Shown piece after piece: positions 1 to 10,622 of a stretch of DNA of 64,000 bases (the first letter of the stretch is position 1; each line of letters opens with the position of its first letter). The notes under the pieces are model-generated. The model ran no database searches, had not been told where the DNA came from, and saw nothing but the letters and a program-made list of their open reading frames with translations. The stretch covers positions 23,684,008 to 23,748,007 of the forward strand of contig CM049313.1 in the NCBI GenBank assembly GCA_026874595.1, in the 5' to 3' direction. The position numbers and the translations under genes were made by a program. This DNA is from Sipunculus nudus (Eukaryota > Annelida > Sipuncula > Golfingiida > Sipunculidae).

Positions 1-59
1 GTTCTCCGATGTCTTTGCATGAGGGTGCAGCCTGCACCACAGCTGACGGTTGTGATGGA

Positions 60-1210
60 TGCTACTAGAGGTCTTCTGGAGCCTACGGTCATCTCAGCAG
101 CAGTATAGGGTCTCTGGAGCTAGTCACTCTCCTGGGGTTATCATTCGTAATCACTCCGGTCTACAACATACAAAAAGAAGCAACCATAAGTTCAGGAGTC
201 TCCTGACCTCTATGAGTCCGAAAACCTTGATCTTGCCCTAACTCCTTACCTGCATCTCTAACGTCGACCTCTTTAGGACTTATGGGAGTCTTGCTTTCAC
301 TGAACTCCACACCTGACTCCGAGCTCAGGTCGGATCCATCTCAACTCATCACTGGTTCTTTCACCACTGGGTCGTAGGATGATTTGCGCAAATCTACAGG
401 GTCGTCTCCGTCGTTCCTCTGTGGTTTCAGTCTCAAATGATCCACATTGACTATTTTCGGTTTCAATCGACCTGACAACTAGATCTTGTAAAGCAGATCA
501 GTCACTCGCAGGACTATCAGGGAGGGGCCTACCCATCCAGAACCGAACTTGTTGTGTGCAGCAGGTGTGCAGTAGAGCCAGTCTCCTTCGCTGAAACCGC
601 GTTTAGTAGCCTGACGATCGTACTGGCGTTTCTGTCGGTTTGCTGCTTGTGCTAGGTTTCTCTAAACATAAGCAAATGCAGACGCCATGGCATCTCGCAA
701 CCACTCGGTGTATACCACTGGACATTTGGTTGCATCTCCTTCACAGGGGAAAGGTCAAGCCATGATGTCAATTGGGTGAGTGACCTCTCTTCCAAACATC
801 ATCAGGTTTGGTGTGACACCAGTGCTATCATGTATCGTACCTCGGTGCGCCAGTGTTAAATATTGGAGATACTTGTCCCTTTCGCTCATGTTCTCTCTCT
901 CACGAACGCTGCAAGCATCTGTGCCATTGTTTGGTTAAATCTTTCTATCATCCCATCAGACTGCTGGTGCTTGGGCGTTGTTTTGGTCTTCTGGGTGTAA
1001 AGCAGACGGCACATCATTCTCCTTGAAGAGATTGCTCTCAAAGTCTTTCTCCTGATCCGTGTGGATGACCCGAGGCACTCCTTGCATACTGTCACCTATC
1101 ACCAATATGTACTGATTCCCGGATCAGGATTTCGACAGGGGTCCCATGACGTCCATAGAGATTCTTTCTAGGGGCAAGCCTGCCACCTCATGTTTTAACG
1201 GAGCCTCTCA
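60..1210 (-). pseudogene. Ty3/Gypsy retrotransposon integrase fragment (decayed)
   Basis: Reading the - strand from about 1210 down to about 60, peptide blocks appear in the order expected for the C-terminal half of a Ty3/Gypsy pol. First comes the start of the integrase core (SMDVMGPL, then NQYILVIGDS), then HTDQEKDFESNLF, then QSDGMIERFNQT (about 886-990), then GVTPNLMMFGREVTHP. After that come RQKRQYDRQATKRGF and a GRLKPKIVNVDHLRLK segment typical of the GPY/F-like tail. The D, D and E positions of the DDE triad are visible. The copy is dead: stop codons interrupt the frame at several points, there is a frameshift between the second D block and the E block, and about 30 residues normally found between the first and second D blocks are missing. 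No reverse transcriptase, gag or LTR is recognised nearby; the element may continue before base 1. Family call confident; exact limits approximate. Confidence 0.85.
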
Positions 1211-2489
1211 TGATCTCAAATTTGTAAAATTAGCAGTATCAACTATGTGAATGTAATTTACATGTAAAAATAACCACTTGGAATGCATGAAACCCTGTCA
1301 AATATAGAATCGGGAAGAAAGTGAAACTTAGATGAGATGTGATAATACATGCTTTATTTATTAAATGAATTAAAAGTGTGTTAAAAAATAAAATTCCAAT
1401 TTTAAAATCAAAATAAGCAAATTTTGATAAGCATGTTAAAACAAGCCAAATGTGTATACATTTCATACTGCTGTCTGACTGCGATGGCCGGTATGTGTTG
1501 TTGTGCCTCAAATATATCCATAATATTAATTTAGTCCAGTCTATGTAACAGGACAGATGTACTTAATTAATAGTGCTGGGCTTCATAATTTTAATTTATC
1601 ACTAAATAAATGACGTTTCGTGGATCACATCCTTTTTCGGTTTACTGGTCGTCTGTTAATGCGGATCCCTCATGGTAACAGCCAAAAATAAGAGCCTGAC
1701 AACTTTGTGTACTTGAATAATTTCTAAAGAGTAAATATCCTGTAAATTATCTATTATAATTATTCCTTATTGTATCAGATTTGGCTTAATATACAGGATA
1801 TTGTGTTCGATGCTTGTGTTTTGTGGAGTAAGAAAATCCTACGTTCATTGGAATTTTGCTTTGGTTCTGGAATTGGATTATAATGATGAGAATTATGCAT
1901 GACTTGCTAAGGACGCACACCTATACATAACCATATATGGACCAACTTGTCTGTTTCAATAACCTTAGATTGCATGTAAGCCCAGTAACAGGCCTAAATA
2001 AAATTGTTAAAATTGTGAAGTCATTATTTATGCTTACCATAATAATCATTGTGACGTATAATGGGTAACGTATTTATAAGGCTATTATATAACTTAAAAT
2101 TTTCTTAAGCGAGATTATTAAAGCCAGATTAAAGTTAGTACAATACACAAAACTTTTGTAAAGGGAGAATTAGCAAGGCTTCACTTGTTAAATTACACCT
2201 TAGTTAAATGGAGTTTAACACCATTTAAATGTTCAATATCCACTGATGTCGATGAGTCTATATTCCTAACGCATACATTTTGTTTTATATTTCTATACGA
2301 TTTATCCTGTATGTGACATTCCCTTGGATTGGTCTGTGGCATTGTTTGATATGGGAATATTTCTGACAATGGGGCAAGTTGTGCTCACAATACCCAACTC
2401 CTGGGACAAGTGGGGAAAGTGTTATTGTCGAGCCCTGCCCTTTTAATATACTTAAATAGTTATTAATCAGTAACATTTATATGTCACTG
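1211..2489. other. AT-rich intergenic stretch, nothing recognised
   Basis: Homology to the integrase stops near 1210. The following 1.3 kb is AT-rich, has only short chance open frames on both strands, and shows no repeat, RNA gene or splice-bounded exon that I can support. Confidence 0.5.
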
Positions 2490-2770
2490 ACTTCTATGGC
2501 TGAGGGGGCGAGCATAGGACTCAAAGCTTGGAGGTCGTGAGTTCAAATCTCAGCCGAGGCGGTGAGATTTTTACGGTCGGTCCCCACCCAGGATGAGCGC
2601 TCTGCAGTCCTAATGGGAAGGCTGTGTCCAACAGCTGTGTATCACTCACAAACGAGTGCGTCTTTGGGGGGTTCCTCGGTGTTATGACCCCGCAACGGGG
2701 GTGATTACACACTCAGGACCTGCAGGTGCGGTGGACACCGGGTGACACCAGGATACAACAATAATATGAT
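2490..2770 (+). mobile_element. tRNA-derived SINE
   Basis: An RNA polymerase III internal promoter is visible: an A-box-like TGGCTGAGGGGG at 2497-2508 and a B-box-like GTTCAAATCTC at 2541-2551, at tRNA-like spacing. The segment is markedly more GC-rich than its flanks and is followed by a non-tRNA body (GGTCGGTCCCCACCCAGG onward) that runs to about 2770. A tRNA gene is unlikely because no full cloverleaf with matching acceptor arms is evident. Edges are estimated from the composition change; no target duplication was identified. Confidence 0.65.
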
Positions 2771-4140
2771 AGGAAGCGAGTGCTACCGCCCTGCCACATA
2801 GTCCCAAACCGAACTTTGCAGGTGTACATACTTAGATTAAAAATTAGACAAGAGAGCATACCTCCACCAAAAGTTTTAAAAAAATATATTCTCAATCATA
2901 TTCAAAATAGAGAGGCGCTGAAGAGATCTACCGAATGGGTGGTCAATCAGAGGGTTAAAGACCAAGCTAAATATGACAATGTGCACATGAGTATTAAGTC
3001 AAATGTTATAGGTTATTAACCAATTAAAATAATCAAATTAAATATATTTCCCCTAATGAGACTTTTTTACTTCTGATATTATGATGGAATCAGGTGGTAC
3101 AATATGACCACGTGGCGGTTTTTGTTGTCACTGAATCATCAGTTAGAGAACTAATGTCTTCAAAATTCTCCAGAACTTTCTGGTCATCATACAACAATAG
3201 TCATTTGTGCAGCAATTCGTTCCGAGCTTGGCTTATAAATCGAGTAAAATGACCAGACTATTGCCGGAGGTAACCTGATAACCCCCAACTCATTTGTGAA
3301 AAAAAATATCCAGATGCTGAAATAACTTCCTGACTAATATCTGCTCAATTCTCACGATTTTATCTATTATACAGAATGCCTGATTTGCAGTCATGTAATC
3401 TGTGTGATTATACCCCTTCGTTTTCAGTCAGTCATGAAATGACTGACAATTTTAGTCATTCAACGTAATGACTGGTGATCATAGGCATTACACGATATGA
3501 CTGAAACGTTCAGGCATTTAATGTAATGACTGATTACACAGATTGAATGTAACACAAACACACACATGTATATATAGAATACAATAATTTCTATTTTTTT
3601 TAATTAATTACTAAACAAAAATGTGTTTGCGTAATTGTACGCTTATCTACAAATACGCAAAGGATATGAAAAATTTAGCCCTACTGATTTATCCGCTGCT
3701 GGCCCCTTTTAAGACTTGTGTTAATATGGCCATTTTGTATCCCATGGAGAAATGGCTTTGTTATCAGGAAATGCCGTCAATCTTTACGTCCACAGGGCCT
3801 CCAGGCAGTCCTCGTTTAGATCCAAAATAATTCCACCTGACCATACCTATGACCGAACGTGCTTATCGCATCGACCGTTGGGTGCAGCTCCCGCTATCAT
3901 CTTCTCGGAGATTCTCCGAAAATCCTAGAGTTTATATAATACCAGAGAAAGCAGATGGATGTAATCGTGTTCTGTATAAGACACAGAATGGCTGCCCCGT
4001 GCTTTAAAAAATAAAAGAGGTTCTCATAACCTCCATTAACGAGGTTATGTTTCCTACCCTATTTGTTAGTTTGACTATAAACCGGATTGCGCAAATACAT
4101 GAAGCCGATTTCTACGTAACTGTGCGTTTGTGTGTGTGTA
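2771..4140. other. Intergenic DNA with a TGACTG/CAGTCA-rich patch
   Basis: Mostly unrecognised AT-rich sequence. At 3386-3545 the hexamer TGACTG or its complement recurs many times in both orientations, and near-inverted ends occur (AATCTGTGTGATTA near 3398 and TGATTACACAGATT near 3530). This could be a decayed foldback or MITE. The rest contains no gene I can support. Confidence 0.35.
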
Positions 4141-4275
4141 TGGGGGGGGGGGGGGGTGCAGAGAAGAACCCATTCAATTTAGGTGCAGATCCAGAAAAAT
4201 GGTAGTGATTGTGGACGGGGGAAATGAATGGCGGGCGGGGGGGGGGGGGAGGGGGGGGGGGGAAGGGGAGGAGAG
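4139..4275 (+). repeat. Poly-G / G-rich block
   Basis: Two long G runs (4141-4156 and roughly 4231-4262, broken by single A or C bases) sit in a purine-rich stretch continuing as GGAGAGAGGGAAAGGGGG. Overlapping - strand frames rich in proline are translations of this simple repeat, not genes. The + strand could form G-quadruplexes and the - strand an i-motif. Confidence 0.8.
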
Positions 4276-4738
4276 AGGGAAAGGGGGTTGAGGGGTAGGT
4301 GTGTGATGTTGTGTTTGTGTGTGTGTCTAACAGGGGGCTTTCTGCAAAGGCGCCATGCTTTCTGGAAAGACAAATAAAAGAAATGTACCATTCATGTTTT
4401 TTCAACAGCAAAAAAATCAGAGCCAAACACTCTTTCGATTTTGCATGAAACATCAGTGTTTGTTGATTGAAACATCAATGGATGTACTTTCATTGAGTAG
4501 TTAAAGATAAGAAATTGGGTATTAAATGTTATCCTTAACCCTAATCCCCACACTTGAACATGTTCCCAATTCTTTCGCACCTATGACTGCGACAAAGAAG
4601 AGAGATATCTTCTCCTTTATTTTATTTAGTACAACTTAACTTTTTTGATTTGTCAGTTTAAATAAAATGTTTTCTTTGTTATATACACGACAGCGCTTTA
4701 AAACTGAGAGGAAGTGTCGATTTACTGTAGGTCGAGAT

Positions 4739-4812
4739 TTTTTTAGCGAACCTGTGAGCTTATGCGATGGCACAGCGTCGTCCGCCAGCCGTTAGCCGTC
4801 GTCCGAACGTTA
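4739..4812 (+). repeat. Dispersed repeat, GTCGTCCG type (copy 1)
   Basis: The segment TTTAGCGAACCTGTGAGCT and the following TATGCGATGG...GTCGTCCG recur almost unchanged at 5585-5640. The motif, a short AGCG...GAGCTTATGCGATGG head followed by GTCGTCC units, resembles the heads of the pearl-like elements later in the window, but no matching 3' end was found. Confidence 0.45.
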
Positions 4813-5477
4813 ACCCATATTATCTCAGAAACCGCCAGAGATAGCAGCTCTAAATTGCATGTAAGAATCAGTCACATGACAAACTTTATCACATTGCACT
4901 TATTTTTGGGTATCTGCAATAACTTTGATTTTATAGGGGGAAAGCTTAAAAACCTTTAAAAATCTTCTTCTCCGAAACCGTCCAGCCAAATAGTCCAAAA
5001 TTCACAGAAATAATCCCAGAAACATTCTCTCTTAAGTGTGTTCGAATGGTTCCAGTTCGGTGATGTTTTGCCGAGTTACAGGAAGTTGAACCTAGTCATT
5101 TGTACAAAAAAAGCACACTAACATTTCAATCTCAGAAAAGGCTGGAGCTATCATCACCAAATTTTATGCCAATGTTGGTCACATGAGTCATATCTGAAAT
5201 TGAGGTATTGATGGCGCCACCTACATTGATCTGTTTTTATGAGCAAAAATGTTATTTTAGACTCTTCTAGCTTATACACTGTTTTATGATGATCCTGATG
5301 AGCTGATTGGTTTAAACTTTACAAGAATTATTTTATGGTAGGGTTCTGCCAGTTTTATAAGAATAGATTGGGTAAATGCAGCCATAAAAAGTCTCAACAT
5401 GCCAAGTCAAGAGGTCACTCAGTTCAACCAGGTGAGGTCCAGACATCACCATGGCAACTGACTTGGCACTGTCTGGC

Positions 5478-5519
5478 GTCTAGACGATGTGTCTAGATAT
5501 CTAGACACATCGTCTAGAC
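5478..5519. repeat. 42-bp perfect palindrome
   Basis: The arms GTCTAGACGATGTGTCTAGAT and their reverse complement meet with no spacer; the centre lies between 5498 and 5499, and all 21 base pairs match. It consists of repeated TCTAGA-type motifs. Confidence 0.95.
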
Positions 5520-5584
5520 ACAGAACACCCAGATTTGAACTAGTCGACATATCTTTCAACTGTTTGTGTAAACTTGGTTTGCAT

Positions 5585-5640
5585 TTTTAGCGAATCTGTG
5601 AGCTTATGCGATGGTGTGGCGTCGTCCATCGTGCGTCATA
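5585..5640 (+). repeat. Dispersed repeat, GTCGTCCG type (copy 2)
   Basis: Second copy of the head seen at 4739: TTTAGCGAATCTGTGAGCT followed by TATGCGATGG and GTCGTCC units. Similarity fades after about 5640. Confidence 0.45.
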
Positions 5641-5774
5641 GCTATCTCAAAAAGGTTCACGAAGCCCTATTCATACTTTCTACATAAAATCTATATAAAA
5701 GTCTGTAGAATGAACACGTCAGACTAATTTGTAACTAACCTCTGACATGTAATGTAATGAACATGGGTTAGCCT

Positions 5775-5775
<1 letters not shown>

Positions 5776-5824
<49 letters not shown>
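5776..5824. repeat. (TA)n microsatellite
   Basis: Uninterrupted alternating TA for about 49 bases. Confidence 0.97.
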
Positions 5825-5826
<2 letters not shown>

Positions 5827-5859
5827 CAAATACTGAAGTGCTCTTTCTTTATTCTAACC

Positions 5860-6990
5860 GATATTTTTTACAATTAACCTTTCTCTCTTTATCTTTCATT
5901 CTTTCTCTTTACTTTTCTCTCTTTCTCTTTACCTCTTTCTCTTTCTTTTTACCTTTCTCACTTTCTCTTTCCGTTTCTCTCATTCTCTTTACCTTTCATC
6001 GTTTCCCTTTACCTTTCTCTCTTTCTTCTCTCTGTCTCTTTACGTTTCTCTCTTTCTCTTTGCCATTCTATCTTTCTCTTCATCTTTACGTATCTCTTTA
6101 TCTTTCTCTCTTTCTCTTTACCTTTTTCACTTTCTCTTTACCTTTCTATATTTGCTTACTGTCTTTCTCTTTACCTTTCTATATTTGCTTACTGTCTTTC
6201 TCTTTACCTTTCTATATTTGCTTACTGTCTTTCTCTTTACCTTTCTATATTTGCTTACTGTCTTTCTCTTTACCTTTATCTCTTTCTCTTTACCCCTCTC
6301 TCTTTCTCTTTACATTTATCTTGTTTCTTTACCTTTCTCTCTCTATCTCATTACCTTTTCTCTCTACCTTTCTGACTTTCTCTTTACCTTTCTCTTTTCT
6401 CTTTTCCTCTTTCTCTTTACCTTCCTCTCTTTAATGTCTCCCTTTCTCTTTACGATTCTCTCTTTCTCTTTACGTTTCTCTCATTATATTTACCATTCTC
6501 ACTTTCTCTCTATCTTTATCCCTTTTCTTTACCTTTCTCTCTTCTCTTTACCTTTTCACTTTCTCTTTACTATTCTCTATTTTCTTTCTATCTTTTTCTT
6601 TCTATCTTTTTCTTTATCTCTATTTCTTTCTCTTTACCCCATTTCCTTTCTCTTTACCTTTATCTAGTTTTCTTACCTTTCTCTCTCTCTGTTTACCTTT
6701 TCTCTTTACCTTTCTCACTTTCTCTCTACATTTCTCTTTTTTCCTTTCTCTCTTTCTCTTTACCTTTCTCTCTATTGCTTTTTCTCTTTCTTTTCTCTTA
6801 CCTTTTTCTCTTTCTCTTTTTCTTTCTCTCTTTCTCTTCACCTTTCTCTCTCATTATCTTTCTCTCTTTTTTTTCTTTACCTTTATCCTTTACCTCTATC
6901 TTTCTCTGTTTCTCTTTAACTTTCTCCTTCTGTCTTTACCTTTTTTCCTTCCCACTTTTTACCTTAATATTTTACCTTTCTCTGTCTGTA
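5860..6990 (+). repeat. Pyrimidine-rich TTTCTCTTTACC satellite-like array
   Basis: Over 1.1 kb the + strand is almost purely C/T with a recurring 12-base theme TTTCTCTTTACC that varies in length and sequence. Inside it, four exact 33-base units (TTTCTCTTTACC plus TTTCTATATTTGCTTACTGTC) lie head to tail at 6131-6262. The 33-base period keeps a reading frame open, which explains the long Phe/Leu/Ser-rich open frames here (for example 5838-6434 and 6152-6667) and the Lys/Arg/Glu-rich frame on the other strand. None has gene-like composition. The tract decays toward 6990 but remains T/C-rich to about 7250. Confidence 0.92.
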
Positions 6991-7257
6991 TTTAAAACGT
7001 TATACATCGTTATACATCAATATATTTTACCTGTTAACATTTTTTTCTCTATCCCATGTCTTTTTCTATCTTTTAACCTCTGTCTCGCCCTTCATTTCTC
7101 CTTTTTCGTTGCTCTGTCTTGGTTTACATTTCTTTTTCTCTATTTTTCTGTCTTACCTGTCTCTAGATCTTTTTCTTATTTCTCTTTTAATTTGTACATT
7201 TTTCTGTCTTTCGGTACCTTTCTCGTTCTGTATTTACCTTGTTACATTTTGTCACAG

Positions 7258-7337
7258 GAGATGCATGGATCTAGTCTGTGGCAGCCCAGGTTGCCTACGT
7301 CTATCAAAATCAAACAGAATGGTACGGACGTTTCTCC
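7258..7337 (+). other. Candidate orphan exon (unassigned)
   Basis: A consensus acceptor (long pyrimidine tract, then TTTTGTCACAG at 7247-7257) and a consensus donor GTAAGT (7338-7343) bound 80 nt with an open frame containing MHGSSLWQPRLPTSIKIK. I do not recognise the peptide. An ATG at 7261 would leave two bases at the donor, which does not fit IQGAP exon 2 (needs one). If real, it could be a 5' untranslated or alternative first-gene exon; it may equally be a chance pairing of splice signals beside a huge pyrimidine tract. Confidence 0.25.
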
Positions 7338-7731
7338 GTAAGTCAAACAAGCTAACCAAAGGCATACATCCGAAAATCATAGATAAATTTTAACTTGCAG
7401 GTCATACTTGTTTTGCCATCCCACAGCCAATGGGGGAAACCCTGAATGTAAATTATACTTTTCTTTTAAGATTATGTTTGATTATGAATTTGTTTGTACT
7501 GTAACATGTTCATGAACATTTGCTATCATCTGGATGCGCATAGCTTCAGTGCATATAAAAGCCAAGATCAAATATAAATAAAAAATGGTGAATTTATGCC
7601 AAATTGTTAAGAGAGAAGGTCTGGTTACTATTTGTATTGTAATCGATTGTGCTGTGAGTCGAAAAATTGTAATTGACATGAGAGGGCACGTTGAACCCTA
7701 TATTTCTGTTAAATGCTGATACAGCCTTCTG

Positions 7732-7786
<55 letters not shown>

Positions 7787-8850
7787 ACAAATACACTGGT
7801 TATACTTTGACGGATGTTCATTTTACAAAAATATGCATGCACAATTTGAACGGAGATGGCATTTTTTATTACATGCCTATATTGAAAATGTCCTTCATTT
7901 TTGTATATGTATACTAAACAAATACAAAACTTGTTTTAACTGTTTCCATTATGTTACTTGTTCCTAAAAAATATCAAATCGTCCGAGATCAATTCGAATC
8001 CTCTTGAATCTTATTGAAAACTAATTTTATCATAAACTCGGAACTAGTTTGACAAATGAATTTTGAAATTTCCAGAGCTCTTCTTTTCAAAATAATCCCT
8101 CCACATTCAATCTGTTAAAATGTCAACATTATTCGTTTGTGGAATCGCATTTAGGCTCGCTGATTAATTAGAACAGACAGAATCTTCAAGAGTAGTTTGA
8201 CCATTTCTTATCACTGTCGTATTTGTATAACTTTGTGTAATTTCTCTGGTGTCTTTTTATTTTCTTAATTAGTCATCATAATCACTGAAATTTTGCGATG
8301 TGGTTGTCGGTGTGTTTATCTTGTTTTCGAACCTGATTTATTTGGTTGCATATTTCCTCCGATATCGAAAGTGGTTTATAGAGGCATAAGAAGTAATATA
8401 AAAAAATGGGGGGGGGGGGCTACTTCACTTTTGAGGCTGTAGTATCTTATAATACATGTATGTATGGTTATATATCTTGGTATTATGATGCTACAATATT
8501 TATAGAGGATTATTGTTCATCTGCAAAATGCAAGATGTTAGATCGTGGGGGAGGGGGCGTTATTGCTTGAATATATCTTGGATAGCCTTGAATTAGTTAA
8601 CTGTTGGATATTCAAACAAAAATGGCTGATGGGTTAATCATGTCCAAGTCGGGTCTTTTTGCGGAATATGTTATTTATTGGATTGTGGTTGTCATATTTT
8701 TTAAACACCTTCAAAAATATTCTTACATATTTTTTTTCAAAGTTAACGACATTAATAACACTCATGAATTCCTGCAATGCCGTCTGTACCGCCATCTGTC
8801 GGTTGATAAAGGTATTACATTCAAGCTACATTTCCCAGCCGGTGGCGTCA
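7338..8850. other. Intergenic DNA, nothing gene-like
   Basis: AT-rich sequence carrying a (TA)n microsatellite (7734-7782) and short G runs near 8407 and 8548. Open frames are short and lack splice context. Confidence 0.5.
7734..7782. repeat. (TA)n microsatellite
   Basis: Uninterrupted alternating TA for about 49 bases. Confidence 0.97.
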
Positions 8851-9082
8851 TCTGATGAGTATGACTGTAACTACTGATGTCAACAGGTGTCATGACGTCA
8901 TCATTTCTGGTGTCAATACACCGGAATCCCACAATCCCGTCTGCCCGCGCCTATATTCAACTGCCTGGTCTATCAGGCTGAACCAGTGAACGATACTTGC
9001 TCCTAGAAATAACCAGGATTTTTATTGGAATACCGACTTGACAGTTAGTGCGGGCACTGTCTGTGGATTTTACGACAGGAAT
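8851..9082 (+). promoter_or_regulatory. IQGAP 5' proximal region and 5' UTR, with CRE
   Basis: A perfect palindromic cAMP-response element TGACGTCA lies at 8893-8900, about 190 bp before the start codon, and a CCGGAA ETS-like motif follows near 8922. The segment is less AT-rich than the DNA before it. No TATA box is evident at a suitable distance, so initiation may be dispersed. An in-frame TGA at 8987-8989 precedes the ATG with no other in-frame ATG between, which supports the chosen start. Transcription start inferred, not seen. Confidence 0.5.
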
Positions 9083-9131
9083 ATGGACGGTACGGACGCT
9101 GGAGTGGAAGAGAACGGCTGCCACTTCGGAC
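9083..9131 (+). CDS. IQGAP: IQGAP-family scaffold protein, coding exon 1 (N-terminus)
   Basis: This exon holds the start codon and the first 16 codons plus one base: MDGTDAGVEENGCHFG, an acidic tail of the kind that precedes the calponin-homology domain in IQGAPs. The ATG is preceded by A at -3 and followed by G at +4, a strong initiation context, and an in-frame stop lies upstream at 8987. The donor GTGAGT at 9132 is near consensus. The extreme N-terminus of IQGAPs is poorly conserved, so this exon is supported by context and by exact phase match: its single leftover C plus GT from exon 2 makes an Arg codon. IQGAPs are large cytoplasmic scaffolds linking Rac1/Cdc42, calmodulin, actin and MAP-kinase signalling. 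Confidence 0.75.
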
Positions 9132-10431
9132 GTGAGTTCAGTTTTTGTTGATACGTTGATACGTCCATCCATTCATTGATTTGCATCCGTCCGTGCTCCG
9201 AGACCCGGCCAAGTGACAGTTATGTCAAAACAGAACTTCTCTTGTGGCCTGTTAAAGGAGTTCCGGGTTTTGACTAGCTACACGAGTATACACGTGTATA
9301 TTTGGTTGTCCAGATACAACATTTGATTCAAATGTATACTTTTTAAAAGTTTTACTATTAATAATAGGTTACAGAGTGTTTTTTCAAGGACTCTATAATA
9401 GTATTATAGAGTCCTTGAAAAAACACTCTGAACTTGTTAACCTGCGACTCTCAGTCTCAGTCTCACTACCTTACTGGGACTGTGTTACCTGGCTGATTTA
9501 GTCTATTTATCTTTATACACGTATCTTGAACAATAATAATACAGATAATAATAATTTATCAAATAATTTATAAAATCACATTTAAGATGATGATTATAAA
9601 CTTTCTTCTTTACACTGTATAAATTAATTTTGTCATTTGTGTAACATTAATGACTTTTAAGTTTTATTATGGGATAATGATTTTAATTTGAAATAAACCA
9701 AACAAATGCAAAACAAGTCAGAAGGCCCTTTCCCACCCCTTCACACCCCCCTCCCCCCAAAAAATGTTTTACAATTTGTTTATTTATTACATTTATACTA
9801 TAGGATCAAATACATGAATAAAATACATGGTCATAAAATCAGAGATTTGTCTGATTATAAATAGTATGCGGGTTATGGATTTAAGACTAGATACAAAAAA
9901 AAAATGTTCTGCATAAGTCAAGAACATTCTTTTATTCAGTGGTATAATATAGATCTTTATCCTTATGCACACAAAAATAACTTGATATTTAATAATTTAA
10001 ATTACTTTTTTAAATAAATGACTGTGGGGTTTGCCATTCGATTATTGCCAAAATATTGGACATATTTTGTCAGAAGATTAGTCTTTAATTATTAACTAAG
10101 GTGACTTACAAGTCACCTGAGCACTAACAATGTTACAATGGTTTATGATCAGGACTTTTACCAATTCCAGCAGATGGATGTGTGCTATTTTTCTGGCACA
10201 TTTCTGAACCATTGAAGTAAACAGACCAGAAATTTTGCCAAGTTTGGGAGGAGCATAATTTCATTTAAAAATTGTTATACCTAAATTGAGATCTGTGTGA
10301 TCTCATATCCTCAAGCATGAACAAAATTTAATAAATGTGTTAACTCTTTGATCATTCCTTATATTTAACAGCACTACATACTTATGGCTTGATACCTTTT
10401 ATACAGGTTTGTGTGTTTTATCTACCATTAG
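9132..10431 (+). other. IQGAP intron 1
   Basis: GT at 9132 and AG at 10430-10431 bound 1,300 bp. It contains a 59-nt foldback sequence (9372-9430) and otherwise AT-rich unrecognised DNA with no open frame of interest. Confidence 0.75.
9372..9430. repeat. 59-nt inverted repeat with one-base centre
   Basis: Two 29-base arms starting CAGAGTGTTTTTTCAAGGAC are perfectly complementary around a single central G at 9401. It lies about 240 bp inside intron 1. Confidence 0.95.
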
Positions 10432-10528
10432 GTAAGGAAGATGGCAGGCTCACTGCTGATGAGATGGACGAAAAGAGAAATGAAAACATTGCATATGAGT
10501 ACTTATGTCATCTTGAAGAAGCAAAAGT
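10432..10528 (+). CDS. IQGAP: IQGAP-family scaffold protein, coding exon 2 (start of CH domain)
   Basis: The exon encodes residues about 17-48, including RLTADEMDEKRNENIAYEY followed by LCHLEEAK. This matches, nearly residue for residue, the IQGAP block that reads RLTAEEMDERR then AYEYLCHLEEAK in vertebrates, the segment leading into the calponin-homology domain. The acceptor is CTACCATTAG with exon starting at GTAAGG; the donor is GTAAGT at 10529. Phase runs 1 in and 2 out: the final GT is completed by A of exon 3 to give Val. The Val replaces the Arg found in vertebrate paralogs at that junction. I see no frameshift. Identification at the family level is very secure; which vertebrate paralog it corresponds to cannot be said. 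Confidence 0.96.
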
Positions 10529-10583
10529 GTAAGTACCTGAAAATACATGATTTATTCTGTGGCCCTAATCTCATTGAACAACA

Positions 10584-10622
10584 CCCCCCCCCCCCCACAC
10601 ACACACACACACTCACACACAT
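10584..10622 (+). repeat. Poly-C followed by (CA)n
   Basis: Thirteen C residues run directly into CA dinucleotides. The same compound repeat, C13 then (CA)n, occurs at 11317-11344 in the same orientation. Confidence 0.9.

Noticed and set aside
2490-2570. True tRNA gene
   Set aside because: A- and B-box-like motifs are present but no complete cloverleaf with paired acceptor stem and anticodon arm; the non-tRNA body that follows indicates a SINE.
4112-4453. Proline-rich 113-residue frame on the - strand
   Set aside because: Its centre is the poly-G block read in reverse; no splice or homology support.
5838-7341. Long open frames of Phe/Leu/Ser (and Lys/Arg/Glu on the other strand), up to 198 residues
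   Set aside because: They are translations of a C/T-only repeat whose 33-bp subrepeat keeps frames open; no domain, no gene-like composition.
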